Made by a program: the position numbers and the translations under genes. Shown one piece after another: positions 37,602 through 46,617 of a DNA stretch of 64,000 bases. Within the stretch, counting starts at the first letter, position 1, and each line of letters begins with the position of its first letter. Source of the stretch: an uncultured Methanobrevibacter sp. (lineage in GTDB: Archaea; Methanobacteriota; Methanobacteria; Methanobacteriales; Methanobacteriaceae); assembly GCF_934746965.1 (NCBI RefSeq), contig NZ_CAKVFS010000004.1, positions 1 through 64,000 on the forward strand. The letters are read 5' to 3'. The notes under the pieces were generated by a model. The model had not been told where the DNA came from and made no database searches. It was given only the letters and a program-made list of their open reading frames with translations.

Positions 37602-39899
37602 TCACTTTGTAAATCCGTGTGCTTCATTTATTTTACTGGATTCCATTTTTGATTTTGCAATAGCTATTTTTAGAGTTTTATTTAATTTTTCCAGGTTATA
37701 TGGTTTTGAAATAAAACCGTAGGATCCTTTCATATTTGATCTTTCAAATGTTTCTTGGTCTGTATTTGCTGTTAAATAAACACTAGGTATGCCTAATTCT
37801 GAAATAATGTTACTTGCTTCAATTCCGTCAATTTCACCTTTTAATTTAATGTCCATTAATACAACATCAGGTAAATATTCTGCAGCTATATCAATAGCAT
37901 CCTGACCATTATTTACAGTATCTATTACTTCATATCCTAAGTCTTCTAATCCATACTTCAAGTCTAAAGCGATAATTGATTCATCTTCTACAATTAATAT
38001 TTTTCCATTACTCATATAAATGCACCTTTTTTTAATTATATCCATATATTCCTGATTAATAGGGAAAGTTATTTTAAATTCAGCTCCATTTTCAACATTT
38101 CTTTCTAATTCACCACTAATTTGATTTACTAATGATTCTACAATAGTTGATCCTAAACTCCTTTTTATCTTTTTAATATCTTTAATTCCACAACCATTAT
38201 CTTTAAATATAAATTCACAAGTTTCTTCATCAATTAATTTAATACTTTTGTAGATTATTTTATCTTTTTTTGTTTCTTTAAATGCATATTTTGCAGAATT
38301 TGTAGATAATTCATTTATAATTAACATTATTGGAGTTATTAATGAAATTGGTAAACGTAAATCTGGATCAATTTCTGAAATAAATTGAATATCTCTTTTT
38401 TTACTTAATAGTATACTTAATGATTCATCTTGTTTATCAATAACTTTTTTTAAGTTCAATATTTCAAAATTTGAACTATCATAAGTTTGAGCATGTAATA
38501 TTGCTAATGAATTTATTCTATTTTGCATATTTTCTATGATTAACATAGGATTATCTGAGTGTGCTCTTTTTTCAAGATTTATAAAACTATTTAAAATTTG
38601 AAGATTATTTTTTATCCTATGGTGAACTTCTTTAATTATTATTTTCTGTTTTTCAACAAGTTTTGTTTGTTCTATTTTTCCAATATCGCTAGTTATATCT
38701 ACTAAAAATCCCATTGAATGAATTTTATTATTTATTTTAAAATTTTCAATTATTAATTCACAAATTTTTGCATTGTCTTTTGACCCATTTACATAATAAG
38801 TTAATGTTTCTTCAAATTTGTTTATTTCGCCAGTAGCTACTTTTTTAAGTTTTTCAACAATATCTTTTTCAGCTATATTTTTATAAATATCATAAGAGTG
38901 TTTATACTCTTTTTTATTTACATTAATTATATTATAAAATCCTTCACTAAATGAATAAGCTTTATCAAAGGGTTCTATTAATAAAGCTATTTTTTCATTA
39001 TACATAAACCCATTTAGCAAGTAATCTATGGGACGTGTGGTGTTACTTTCATTTAAATCACTACTAATGTCTTTGAAAAATCCGTAAGTTCCTACAAACT
39101 CTGTAAATTGGTCATATTTGGGATATAAATAACATTCAATATATTTTATACTTCCATATTCTGTTTTAATTCTAATGGTTTCTTTGGCTTTTGTGGAAGT
39201 TGAATTAAATTCATCTAATAGTTTTTTAACTTTAGGTTTATCTTCATCGATTACTAAGTTAAAAATGATATTGTAATATTTGTCAGTTTCTCTTTTTGAT
39301 CTATTTAAGATACTATAAATTCCTGGAGTCCAAGTATATCTATTTTTGTATTTGTATACACTACCACTTTGTGAAATGTATTCCATTAAATGTAATCTTT
39401 CTTGGTCATAATTACTAGATTGTGGTTTTTGAAGATTGCTTTCGAGTAAGTTATCTGAATAGTTATTGATAATGTATATTTTATCGTGGTCAGACATAAT
39501 AATTACATTTATAATTAGTTGTAATTTGGTTTCTTTGAAGTACATTAATCTTAATTTTTCTTCTTTTTTAGTTTTTAACATGTTAATAACATGTTCTTTA
39601 AATAATTCATAGTAAAATGGTATAGTTTTACTGAGAAGTCTGCCTTCAATGTCTTCAATATCTATTTTAAATCTTTTTAAGAATATTTTTCCAAGTCTTA
39701 CAATTATTAAATCTTTTTTATCATCGCTAAGTAAAAATATATTAACATCTGAAGTAATTCTTTCTAATATATTTTCATATTCGCTTTGATAAGTATCTTT
39801 TACTTTAGGGCTTTGATGATATTCTAATTTTTCACTCAAATCATGAATTTTTATTTCAGTGATTTTTTCTGAAGGCAAATATTTTCTTTCAATATACAT
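37602..39899 (-). CDS. PAS-containing sensor histidine kinase fused to response regulator
   Basis: 765 residues. Three PAS-like regions (about 50-150, 172-283, 292-405) lack membrane segments, so sensing is cytoplasmic. The HisKA_2-type dimerisation domain has KEVHHRIKNNLQ (His at 426/427). The ATPase domain has LIINELSTNSAKYAF (N box) and KDNGCGI. A complete receiver (residues 629-765) has VEDES, phospho-Asp in VVLMDIKL and Lys in FISKPYN. At the junction an AAGGTG site and ATG (A at 38015) are embedded in frame, preceded by a run of seven A. GGTGA precedes ATG 39899. The downstream gene is a receiver-glycosyltransferase. Confidence 0.88.
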   Translation of the reverse strand: MYIERKYLPSEKITEIKIHDLSEKLEYHQSPKVKDTYQSEYENILERITSDVNIFLLSDDKKDLIIVRLGKIFLKRFKIDIEDIEGRLLSKTIPFYYELFKEHVINMLKTKKEEKLRLMYFKETKLQLIINVIIMSDHDKIYIINNYSDNLLESNLQKPQSSNYDQERLHLMEYISQSGSVYKYKNRYTWTPGIYSILNRSKRETDKYYNIIFNLVIDEDKPKVKKLLDEFNSTSTKAKETIRIKTEYGSIKYIECYLYPKYDQFTEFVGTYGFFKDISSDLNESNTTRPIDYLLNGFMYNEKIALLIEPFDKAYSFSEGFYNIINVNKKEYKHSYDIYKNIAEKDIVEKLKKVATGEINKFEETLTYYVNGSKDNAKICELIIENFKINNKIHSMGFLVDITSDIGKIEQTKLVEKQKIIIKEVHHRIKNNLQILNSFINLEKRAHSDNPMLIIENMQNRINSLAILHAQTYDSSNFEILNLKKVIDKQDESLSILLSKKRDIQFISEIDPDLRLPISLITPIMLIINELSTNSAKYAFKETKKDKIIYKSIKLIDEETCEFIFKDNGCGIKDIKKIKRSLGSTIVESLVNQISGELERNVENGAEFKITFPINQEYMDIIKKRCIYMSNGKILIVEDESIIALDLKYGLEDLGYEVIDTVNNGQDAIDIAAEYLPDVVLMDIKLKGEIDGIEASNIISELGIPSVYLTANTDQETFERSNMKGSYGFISKPYNLEKLNKTLKIAIAKSKMESSKINEAHGFTK
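38012..38036 (-). promoter_or_regulatory. Embedded ribosome binding site and start codon for the response regulator
   Basis: On the minus strand the kinase-regulator junction reads seven A, GGTG, CATTTAT, ATGAG. AAGGTG stands 7 nt before ATG 38015, which begins MSNGKILIVEDES, a normal response-regulator N-terminus. If one A of the seven were absent, the kinase frame would end at TGA (38014-38012) overlapping this ATG as ATGA, the usual coupled arrangement. Independent translation of the regulator from here is likely; the fusion form would exist beside it. Confidence 0.55.
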
Positions 39900-40449
39900 T
39901 TTTCACCACTTTAATAATTGTATTTTTCAAATATTAATCAATAAAATTATTTTTCAGATAATATATAAACCATGTTTATTTTTTAATAGAATTTTGTTCA
40001 TTTAATAGAAATATGTTAATTGTTAGTGTTGATTTTTTTTCAATTTTAGTTAGGTTTTTAGTGATTTTTATAATAATCTTAATTTTTATTATTAGTTTAT
40101 AGATTATTTATTAACCATTATATATATATATATATATTTGTTGGTTTTTTGAAATTTTTGGGCTTGAAAGTTTAATAATTTATAGACTTTTAAAGATTTC
40201 AATAAGAAATCAGAAGAAAATTTCGAGTTATTTGATTTCACTTATGATTAAAGAACATTATTTTAAAAATTATATCAAAATTAAACTATGGGAACACAAA
40301 AATTGAAAAATAAAAAGATTATACAAGTTTTTTAAAAGAGTTATAAAACTCCTTTTTTGGAAAAGTTTTTAAAAGAGTACTAACAAAGTATTTTAGTGTT
40401 GTGAAAATTTTTATTTTCATGTTTTTAATATTATGAAAGGAGTTATTAA
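39900..40449. promoter_or_regulatory. Long AT-rich control region between the kinase operon and purA
   Basis: 550 bp without a supported gene. Contents: ATATATAAAC near 39961 (a possible TATA element), nine TA repeats at 40119-40136, a hairpin GATTTC-AATAA-GAAATC (40195-40211), and a hairpin GAGTT-ATAA-AACTC (40338-40351) followed by CTTTTTT. Two direct copies of AGTTTTT(T)AAAAGAGT stand at 40326-40341 and 40364-40378, 38 bp apart. The direct copies could be sites for a regulator of purA. GAAAGGAGTT precedes the purA ATG. Confidence 0.4.
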
Positions 40450-41472
40450 ATGACTTGTAGTATTTTAGTTGGCGGAGCATGGGGTGATGAAGGTAAAGGT
40501 AAATGTATCACTTATCTTTGTGGTAATGATAAACCTGAAATTATTGCTCGTGCAGGTGTAGGTCCTAATGCAGGACACTCTGTGGAGTTTAATGGTGAAA
40601 AATATGGTTTAAGACTCATCCCTTCTGGTTTTGTACATACTGATGCTAAACTCATGATTGGTGCTGGAGTATTAGTAGATAAAGATGTATTATTCAAAGA
40701 ATTTGAAGACTTAAAAAAGTATAATGTAAAAGAAAGAACTTTTGTAGATCCTAGATGTGCTATTATCACTGAAGATCATAGACAAAGAGATAAAAAATCA
40801 GAACATTTATCTAAAAAAATAGGAAGTACTGGATCTGGTTGTGGACCAGCTAATTCTGATAGAGTATTAAGAACTGTTAAATTAGCTAAAGATGTTCCTG
40901 AACTTGAAGATTATTTGGCTGATGTTTCTTTAGAAACTAATAATGTTTTAGAGAATGGTGGGGATGTATTTATTGAAGGTTCTCAAGGATTTGCATTGTC
41001 TCTTTATTATGGAACTTATCCATTTGTAACTAGTAAAGACACTACTGCAAGTACATTTGCTGCAGATGTAGGTGTAGGTCCAACTAAAGTTGATGAAGTT
41101 ATTAATGTATTTAAAGCTTATATTACTCGTGTTGGAGAAGGTCCTTTCCCAACTGAAATTTCACAAGAAGAAGCTGAAAGTAAAAACATTGAAGAATATG
41201 GTGTTGTAACTGGACGTAGGCGTCGTGTGGGTTTATTTGATATGGAGCTTGCAAAAGAATCTTGTAGAATAAATGGTGCAACTCAAATAGCTTTAACTTG
41301 TGTAGATAGATTATATCCTGATTGCGCTAGAACACAAAATTATGATGATTTATCTGTTGAAACTAAGAAATTTGTTGAAGAAATTCAAGCTGAAACTGGT
41401 GTTCCAGTAACTATTATTTCAACTGGTCCAGATTTAAAAGATACTATTGATTTAAGAAAAGAATTATTATAA
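40450..41472 (+). CDS. purA: Adenylosuccinate synthetase (short archaeal form)
   Basis: Condenses IMP with aspartate using GTP in AMP synthesis. The P-loop-like start [20 protein letters not shown], with catalytic Asp and the GKGK, is near residues 3-22. Also present are [66 protein letters not shown], and [13 protein letters not shown] with the IMP/Asp-binding Arg residues. 340 aa is about 90 residues shorter than bacterial PurA but usual for methanogens. It follows a long control region and is monocistronic. Confidence 0.95.
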   Translation: MTCSILVGGAWGDEGKGKCITYLCGNDKPEIIARAGVGPNAGHSVEFNGEKYGLRLIPSGFVHTDAKLMIGAGVLVDKDVLFKEFEDLKKYNVKERTFVDPRCAIITEDHRQRDKKSEHLSKKIGSTGSGCGPANSDRVLRTVKLAKDVPELEDYLADVSLETNNVLENGGDVFIEGSQGFALSLYYGTYPFVTSKDTTASTFAADVGVGPTKVDEVINVFKAYITRVGEGPFPTEISQEEAESKNIEEYGVVTGRRRRVGLFDMELAKESCRINGATQIALTCVDRLYPDCARTQNYDDLSVETKKFVEEIQAETGVPVTIISTGPDLKDTIDLRKELL

Positions 41473-41592
41473 TTACTTAATTCCTTTCACTTTTTTTAAT
41501 TTCTATTGTGCATTGTCATGAATTTTATTTTATTAGAAACTTTTATATACATTAATTATTAATAAGTAATACTGTAATTTAATGGTGATTAT

Positions 41593-42540
41593 ATGAATAG
41601 AAAATCAATTATAACTATTGTTATAATCGTTGCTATTATCATTATTGCGGCTGGAGCATATATGTTTTACTCCGGTCAAAATGATGATACTGTAACTATA
41701 GGTTATCTTCCTAGTGATCATGATGCTGCATTATTTGTAGCTGATGCTCAAGATATGTATCAAAAGGAAGGTATTAATACTAAATTAGTGCAATTTAATA
41801 ATGGTGGAGACTTAATGACTGCTATGGCTAGTGGTGATGTTGATGTTGGTTATGTTGGAATAACTCCGGTACTCTCTTCAATTGAAAAAGGAGTGCCTGT
41901 GAAAGTTATTTCTGGTGTTCAAACTGAAGGTAGTGGAATTATTGTAGGTAATGATTCTGGAATTAATTCTGCTCAAGATTTAGCAGGTAAATCTATTGCT
42001 ACTCCAGGTGATGCTTCTATCCAAGCTATGCTACTTAAATATTATTTAAAACAAAATAATGTTGATATTAATGATGTAAAAGTTTCTGCAATGAAAGTTC
42101 CTTCAATGAATGATGCTTTAAAATCTGGTAAAATTGATGGTATGTTAACTTATGAACCATTTGTAACTACAGCAGTTGAAAATGGTAATACTGAGTTAGT
42201 TGATTCTTCTGAAATTTTACCTGGACATCCATGTTGTGTAATTGCAGCATCTGATGATTTCTTAAAAGAACATCCTGATGAAGCTAAAAAACTTGTAGAT
42301 ATTAATGGTAATGCTACTAAGTATATTGATGAACATCCTGATGATGCAGTATCTCAATTACCTAAGGATATAGTATCTAATCCTGATATTGAGAAAAAAT
42401 CTTTAACTGGAATTAATTTCATTTCTGGATTAAATGATACTTATAAACAGAGTGTAATGGATTTTGTAAATGTGGAAGTTGATTTAGGTGTTTTAAAAGG
42501 TAAAATATCTGAAGATAAAATATTTTGGGATGGAAATTAA
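41593..42540 (+). CDS. ABC transporter substrate-binding protein (NMT1/SsuA-like)
   Basis: Membrane-anchored periplasmic-type binding protein: an N-terminal hydrophobic segment (residues 6-26) and then a two-lobe domain with TIGYLPSDHDAALFVADAQDMYQKEGI, GDLMTAMASGDVDVGYVGITP, GVQTEGSGIIV and MLTYEPFVTTAVENG, as in nitrate/sulfonate/taurine or thiamine-precursor binding proteins. 315 aa. GGTGAT lies 3 nt before the ATG. No ATPase or permease gene is adjacent, so the transporter partner is elsewhere. A strong hairpin terminator follows. Confidence 0.88.
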   Translation: MNRKSIITIVIIVAIIIIAAGAYMFYSGQNDDTVTIGYLPSDHDAALFVADAQDMYQKEGINTKLVQFNNGGDLMTAMASGDVDVGYVGITPVLSSIEKGVPVKVISGVQTEGSGIIVGNDSGINSAQDLAGKSIATPGDASIQAMLLKYYLKQNNVDINDVKVSAMKVPSMNDALKSGKIDGMLTYEPFVTTAVENGNTELVDSSEILPGHPCCVIAASDDFLKEHPDEAKKLVDINGNATKYIDEHPDDAVSQLPKDIVSNPDIEKKSLTGINFISGLNDTYKQSVMDFVNVEVDLGVLKGKISEDKIFWDGN

Positions 42541-42553
42541 TTAATATTTTTTT

Positions 42554-42580
42554 AGAATGTAATTTTAAATATTACATTCT
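42554..42580 (+). terminator. Hairpin terminator of the substrate-binding protein gene
   Basis: AGAATGTAAT (42554-42563), 7-nt loop, ATTACATTCT (42571-42580): a perfect 10-bp stem followed by ATCTATTTTTAT, 14 bp after the stop codon. Confidence 0.7.
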
Positions 42581-42725
42581 ATCTATTTTTATAAATTTTA
42601 ATTATAAAATAAAAAGAATTAGATATGATTATATTTAAAATATTTTTTTAAAGTACTATATTATAGATTGTATTTTTAATTTTAATGATTTTGATAATAT
42701 AATTTTTTAGTATATTTTGATTAAT

Positions 42726-43172
42726 CTATATGTTACTAGCTATTTTTAATAAATTTCCAAATATGTTTACAATTTCTATAATTTCCACATCTAAATTTTC
42801 AATAGCTAATTCTAATTGGGAGTTTTTAATACATATATTCTTTAAATTATCAATACTTTTTATGAGACTTTCTTGATACTGTGGAAATATTTGTTGTATA
42901 TATTTAAAAAATGGTTCATATTCATCGTAATTAACTTCGTCTTGATTTAAAGAATTTACAATATCTAAATACATTTTTTTAAAGTCTTTGGCACTATTTT
43001 TAAAAGAAGGAGTTATATTTTTGATTTCATCTATTAATATGCCTATAGCTTCAGGATTATTATTTTGTAATTCTTTAGCATTTTTTTGAATGATATTACC
43101 TATATTTTGAAATCCATTATTTAAACGGGTTATAGCAATAGTATATAATTCTAAATCAATTTCATTAGTTAT
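42726..43172 (-). CDS. Hypothetical helical protein with apparent ATA start codon
   Basis: An uninterrupted 148-codon frame. A full GGAGG (43184-43180) stands 7 nt before ATA (43172-43170), and no ATG, GTG or TTG occurs in the next 66 codons. The first in-frame ATG (42974) has no ribosome binding site and would discard almost half of a uniform sequence. The protein is Asn/Ile/Glu-rich, predicted helical, without membrane segments (e.g. NEIDLELYTIAITRLNNGF, EAIGILIDEIKNITPSF, QLELAIENLDVEIIEIV). It may use a non-standard start, may have lost its ATG by an ATG-to-ATA change, or may contain a sequencing error. Family not recognised. It lies downstream of the acyl-CoA synthetase terminator. Confidence 0.5.
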   Translation of the reverse strand: MTNEIDLELYTIAITRLNNGFQNIGNIIQKNAKELQNNNPEAIGILIDEIKNITPSFKNSAKDFKKMYLDIVNSLNQDEVNYDEYEPFFKYIQQIFPQYQESLIKSIDNLKNICIKNSQLELAIENLDVEIIEIVNIFGNLLKIASNI

Positions 43173-43211
43173 AGTATAACCTCCAACTAATGTTTTAAAT
43201 AAAAAAAGAAG

Positions 43212-43233
43212 TAATTTCTCAAAAGAGAAATTA
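43212..43233 (-). terminator. Hairpin terminator of the acyl-CoA synthetase gene
   Basis: TAATTTCTC, loop TTTT on the minus strand, GAGAAATTA: a 9-bp perfect stem (43212-43220 with 43225-43233) that includes the TAA stop. It is followed on the minus strand by ACTTCTTTTTTTATTT. Confidence 0.75.
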
Positions 43234-45327
43234 TAATTTAATTTTTATATCAAGAGCACTTGATCCATTTTCATATACGAAAATTGGATTAATATCTAAC
43301 TCAGATATTTCTGGGAAGTCTAAAGTTAATCTAGCTACTCTTTTAATAGCTTCTTTTACTTCATCTATATCACAAGGAGCTTCTCCTCTGTAACCTTTAA
43401 GTAATTCACTAACTTTAGTATTATTTATTTGTTCATCAATTTCTTGGCTACTCATACCGTTAGCTAATTTAAATGATACATCTTCAATAAGGTTAACATA
43501 GATTCCACCCATACCAAATGCAACCATTGGTCCGAATTGTTTGTCTTTAATCATACCTACAATTACTTCTTGACCGGATTCCATCATTTTTTGAACTTCT
43601 ACACCATCAGGGATAATGTCTGGATGTGCTTTTTTAGCATTAGCTATAATTTCGTCGAATGTTGCTTTAGCTTCTTCTTCGCTTTCAATTCCTACTTTTA
43701 CTCCACCAATGTCTGATTTGTGGAGTATTTTGTCAGAAGCGATTTTAAGTACAACTGGGAATTCCATATCTGCTGCTAATTGGCTTGCTTCATCAGCAGA
43801 TGTAGCTAATTTAATTGGTGCTGCAGAGATTCCATAAGCTTCAGCCACTGAATATGCTTCACTACCAAGTAAAGTGTCTCTACCGTCAGCTTTTACTTTG
43901 GCAAATATTTCTTCTACAATATCTTTGTTTATATTGTCTAATTCATCAATACAGTCATCATAATCTCTGCTTTCTAATTCTGCATAATGGGTCATAGCTG
44001 CAAGTGAATCTACTGCATTTTCAGGGAAAACATATGTTGGTACATTATGTGCTCTTAATGCATCGTTTGCTGCTTCGAAACTTGGTCCACCCATGTTTAC
44101 AACAAATATTGGTTTTCCGAATTTTTCTCTTTCTTCTAAGATTGCTGCAGCTATTCCGTCAGGGTCTGCTGATGCAGTAGGACAAACCATAATAATTAAA
44201 CTGTCTACTTGTTCATCTTTTAAAACAATATCTAATGTTTCTTTGTATCTTTGTACTGGTGCATCTCCTAAAACATCAATAGGGTTGTTTACACTACCCT
44301 CATCAGGGATACATTTTTTTAAGTTTTCTTTAGTTTCATCATCAAATTGAACAAGTTCTAATCCTTTTCTTTCCATTTCATCAACAGTAAGAACTCCTCC
44401 ACCACCAGCATTGGTAATAATAGCTACATTGTTTCCTTGTGGGAGAGGTGCTTTGGAAAATGCTAATCCAATATCAAATAATTCTGCCATGCTACTTACA
44501 CGAAGAATTCCTGATTGTTCAAATGCAGTATCAAATGCTAAATCACTACCTGCTAAAGCACCAGTATGGGAAGATGCTGCTTGTGCACCTGCATTACTTG
44601 AACCAGATTTAAGTACAACAATTGGTTTTTTAGCAGTGGTTTTTCTCATAGCTTTAACAAAGTTATCATCATCAGTTATTGATTCTAAGTAACAGATAAT
44701 AACTGCGGTTTCAGGATCTTCAGCTAAGTAATCAAATAGTTCTGTTTCACTTACACCAGCTTTGTTTCCAAGACTGATTACTTTACTAAATCCAATTCCT
44801 GAAGTAAGACTCCAGTCAAGTAGTGCTACCATCATAGCTCCACTTTGAGAAATAAATGCAATATTTCCTTTTGGAGGCATCATCTGTGCAAATGAAGAAT
44901 TTAATGGTGTGTGGGAATCTGTGATTCCTAAACTATTTGGTCCAATAATATTTATGCCATATTTTTTACTAAGTGCAACTAATTCTTCTTCTAATTTTGC
45001 ACCTTCTTCTCCAATTTCTTTGAAACCAGCACTGATAACTACCATATTTTCTACGCCAGCTTCACCACAGTCTTTCACTGATTCATTTACAAAAGCTGCA
45101 GGAATGGACATGATTACTAAGTCCACTTTTTCAGGGATGTCTTTAATATTTTTATATGCTTCTAATCCTTGGATTTCTCCACCTTTTGGGTTGATTGGGT
45201 ATACTTTTCCTTTATATCCACCAGAGATGATATTATCTATGATAATATAACCTACTTTACCTGGGGTGTTTGAAGCTCCGATTACAGCAACTGAATCAGG
45301 TTTAAACATTTTATTAAGATCTTTCAT
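43231..45327 (-). CDS. ADP-forming acyl/acetyl-CoA synthetase, fused alpha-beta
   Basis: NDP-forming acyl-CoA synthetase that interconverts acyl-CoA plus ADP and phosphate with acid plus ATP. Order: CoA-binding Rossmann domain (SVAVIGASNTPGKVGYIII...VYPINPKGGEIQGL, residues 12-120), two flavodoxin-like ligase domains with the phospho-His in ASSHTGALAGSD (about 250), and a C-terminal ATP-grasp domain (about 470-698) with PVVLKIASDKILHKSDIGGVKVGI and the GQEVIVGMIKDKQFGPMVAFGMGG block. 698 aa matches the fused form. Acetate is a plausible substrate but cannot be settled from sequence. Confidence 0.9.
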   Translation of the reverse strand: MKDLNKMFKPDSVAVIGASNTPGKVGYIIIDNIISGGYKGKVYPINPKGGEIQGLEAYKNIKDIPEKVDLVIMSIPAAFVNESVKDCGEAGVENMVVISAGFKEIGEEGAKLEEELVALSKKYGINIIGPNSLGITDSHTPLNSSFAQMMPPKGNIAFISQSGAMMVALLDWSLTSGIGFSKVISLGNKAGVSETELFDYLAEDPETAVIICYLESITDDDNFVKAMRKTTAKKPIVVLKSGSSNAGAQAASSHTGALAGSDLAFDTAFEQSGILRVSSMAELFDIGLAFSKAPLPQGNNVAIITNAGGGGVLTVDEMERKGLELVQFDDETKENLKKCIPDEGSVNNPIDVLGDAPVQRYKETLDIVLKDEQVDSLIIMVCPTASADPDGIAAAILEEREKFGKPIFVVNMGGPSFEAANDALRAHNVPTYVFPENAVDSLAAMTHYAELESRDYDDCIDELDNINKDIVEEIFAKVKADGRDTLLGSEAYSVAEAYGISAAPIKLATSADEASQLAADMEFPVVLKIASDKILHKSDIGGVKVGIESEEEAKATFDEIIANAKKAHPDIIPDGVEVQKMMESGQEVIVGMIKDKQFGPMVAFGMGGIYVNLIEDVSFKLANGMSSQEIDEQINNTKVSELLKGYRGEAPCDIDEVKEAIKRVARLTLDFPEISELDINPIFVYENGSSALDIKIKL

Positions 45328-45682
45328 AGGTTTTTTCTCCTAGTTCTTTATTATTCATCATTATTCACAATCATATTTTTCATGACATTATAATTTATAA
45401 TGATAAATAATTAAAAATTATTATACTAATATTTTATGTTCTATTGTTATATAAACATTGTTGTTTGGACAGTTCTGTACCTTTTTAATAATATTTATAG
45501 TATTATTTGATACTTTGGTTAGAATTATAACGAATTATTTTCTTTATTTTTAATGAATAATATTTTTGAGCTTGGTTTTTTGGAGTTATGTTAATGAAAA
45601 TATATAACTTATAATGAATATATATTAATATTAACTTAAATTAATTAAAATTAATTTCATTATTTACTTAGGGGTTTATGAT
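45328..45682. promoter_or_regulatory. 355-bp divergent promoter region with palindromes
   Basis: Between the minus-strand acyl-CoA synthetase and the plus-strand proteasome-like gene. A perfect palindrome CATTATAA-T-TTATAATG (45386-45402) lies about 60-75 bp upstream of the synthetase ATG. TTTATATA on the minus strand (around 45458-45451) is a candidate TATA box for it. ACAGTTCTGT (45469-45478) is a second short palindrome. AAATATATAACTT near 45600 is a candidate promoter for the plus-strand gene. No gene is supported here. Confidence 0.4.
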
Positions 45683-46603
45683 ATGAGTTTAATTATTGCT
45701 TACATTGGAAAAAAAGGATGTGTGATGGCTAGTGATAAAAGAAGAATTGGTTATTTTGGAAATAAAGAGCAATTAAATATATTGGAAGATGAATTATATA
45801 GTGGTAAAATAAAAACTGATGATGAGTTTAAAACAAAAGCTGAGGAATATGGTATTTCAATTAAAATAACTGAAGATGCTACTAAAATAACAACTGTAGG
45901 AAACTGTGTAAGGGGAGAAGTAACTACTAAAAAAGTTTTTGAAACATACAGAAAAAGAATTTATGGAACTACAATGGGTTATCAAATAGTTGAATTATCT
46001 GGTTCTGAAACTATTTCTCGTGAAGCTGGTGAAAAAGCAATTATTGTGTTTGGTAATAAATTTGCTAAACAAGAAGCAGAAAAATTAATTAATAAAAAAT
46101 GGAAATCATCATTAAGCTTAAAATATATGGGAGATATTTTTGAAGAAATACTGACTGAAATTTCTAGAAAAACACCAACTATTGGAAACACATTTGATGT
46201 TTTAATTAAACAACCAAAATTCGACAAATCTGAAGCTCAAAGACATCTTAATGTAAGTATTGATAAAGATGTTAAAGTTTTATCAAAATTCAGACAAAAA
46301 TTACAAGAAGATTTAGTTCAAAAAAATAAAGAAATAGCTCTTGCTGATAAGATTATTAACAAAGGAGACATTGGTAAAGTTGTTTCTACTGATGGAAAAA
46401 TGTTAATTATTAAATTAAATAATAAAACACAAGCATTTGATGGTAATTGGAAACAAATAGCTAAACCAAATGAAAATGTGATCATGTTTAGTGATAGTAG
46501 TAATGTTGAGCTTGGAGATAAAGTAGTTATTGAAAATGAAACTTTATGTCTTAAAAAAGATAAATCTAATCTTAAGTGTGATATAATTTTATGTAGTTTA
46601 TAA
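45683..46603 (+). CDS. Proteasome-like protein of DUF2121/COG4079 type
   Basis: A methanogen-specific family without known function. The start SLIIAYIGKKGCVMASDKRRIG follows the proteasome beta pattern: if Ser2 is taken as residue 1, Asp falls at 17 and Arg at 19, as in Ntn proteasome subunits. About 200 residues of this domain are followed by a helical linker (FRQKLQEDLVQKNKEIALADKII) and a small C-terminal beta domain (about 225-306; GDIGKVVSTDGKMLIIKLNNKTQAFDGNW). Family assignment is from memory of the pattern; proteolytic activity is inferred. It starts the two-gene unit with the MBL hydrolase, 14 bp downstream. Confidence 0.75.
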   Translation: MSLIIAYIGKKGCVMASDKRRIGYFGNKEQLNILEDELYSGKIKTDDEFKTKAEEYGISIKITEDATKITTVGNCVRGEVTTKKVFETYRKRIYGTTMGYQIVELSGSETISREAGEKAIIVFGNKFAKQEAEKLINKKWKSSLSLKYMGDIFEEILTEISRKTPTIGNTFDVLIKQPKFDKSEAQRHLNVSIDKDVKVLSKFRQKLQEDLVQKNKEIALADKIINKGDIGKVVSTDGKMLIIKLNNKTQAFDGNWKQIAKPNENVIMFSDSSNVELGDKVVIENETLCLKKDKSNLKCDIILCSL

Positions 46604-46617
46604 GGAGATTTTTTAAA

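Noticed and set aside
40013..40102. 29-residue hydrophobic reading frame in the purA upstream region
   Set aside because: No ribosome binding site, and short hydrophobic frames are expected by chance in T-rich DNA; nothing else supports it.
40119..40136. Nine TA repeats as an origin or phase-variable element
   Set aside because: No origin features (ORB-like repeats, cdc6) nearby and the repeat is outside any gene; kept only as a note on the control region.
44093..45250. Several plus-strand frames of about 85-113 codons inside the acyl-CoA synthetase gene
   Set aside because: They are mirrors of the conserved minus-strand enzyme and do not resemble proteins or have start signals.
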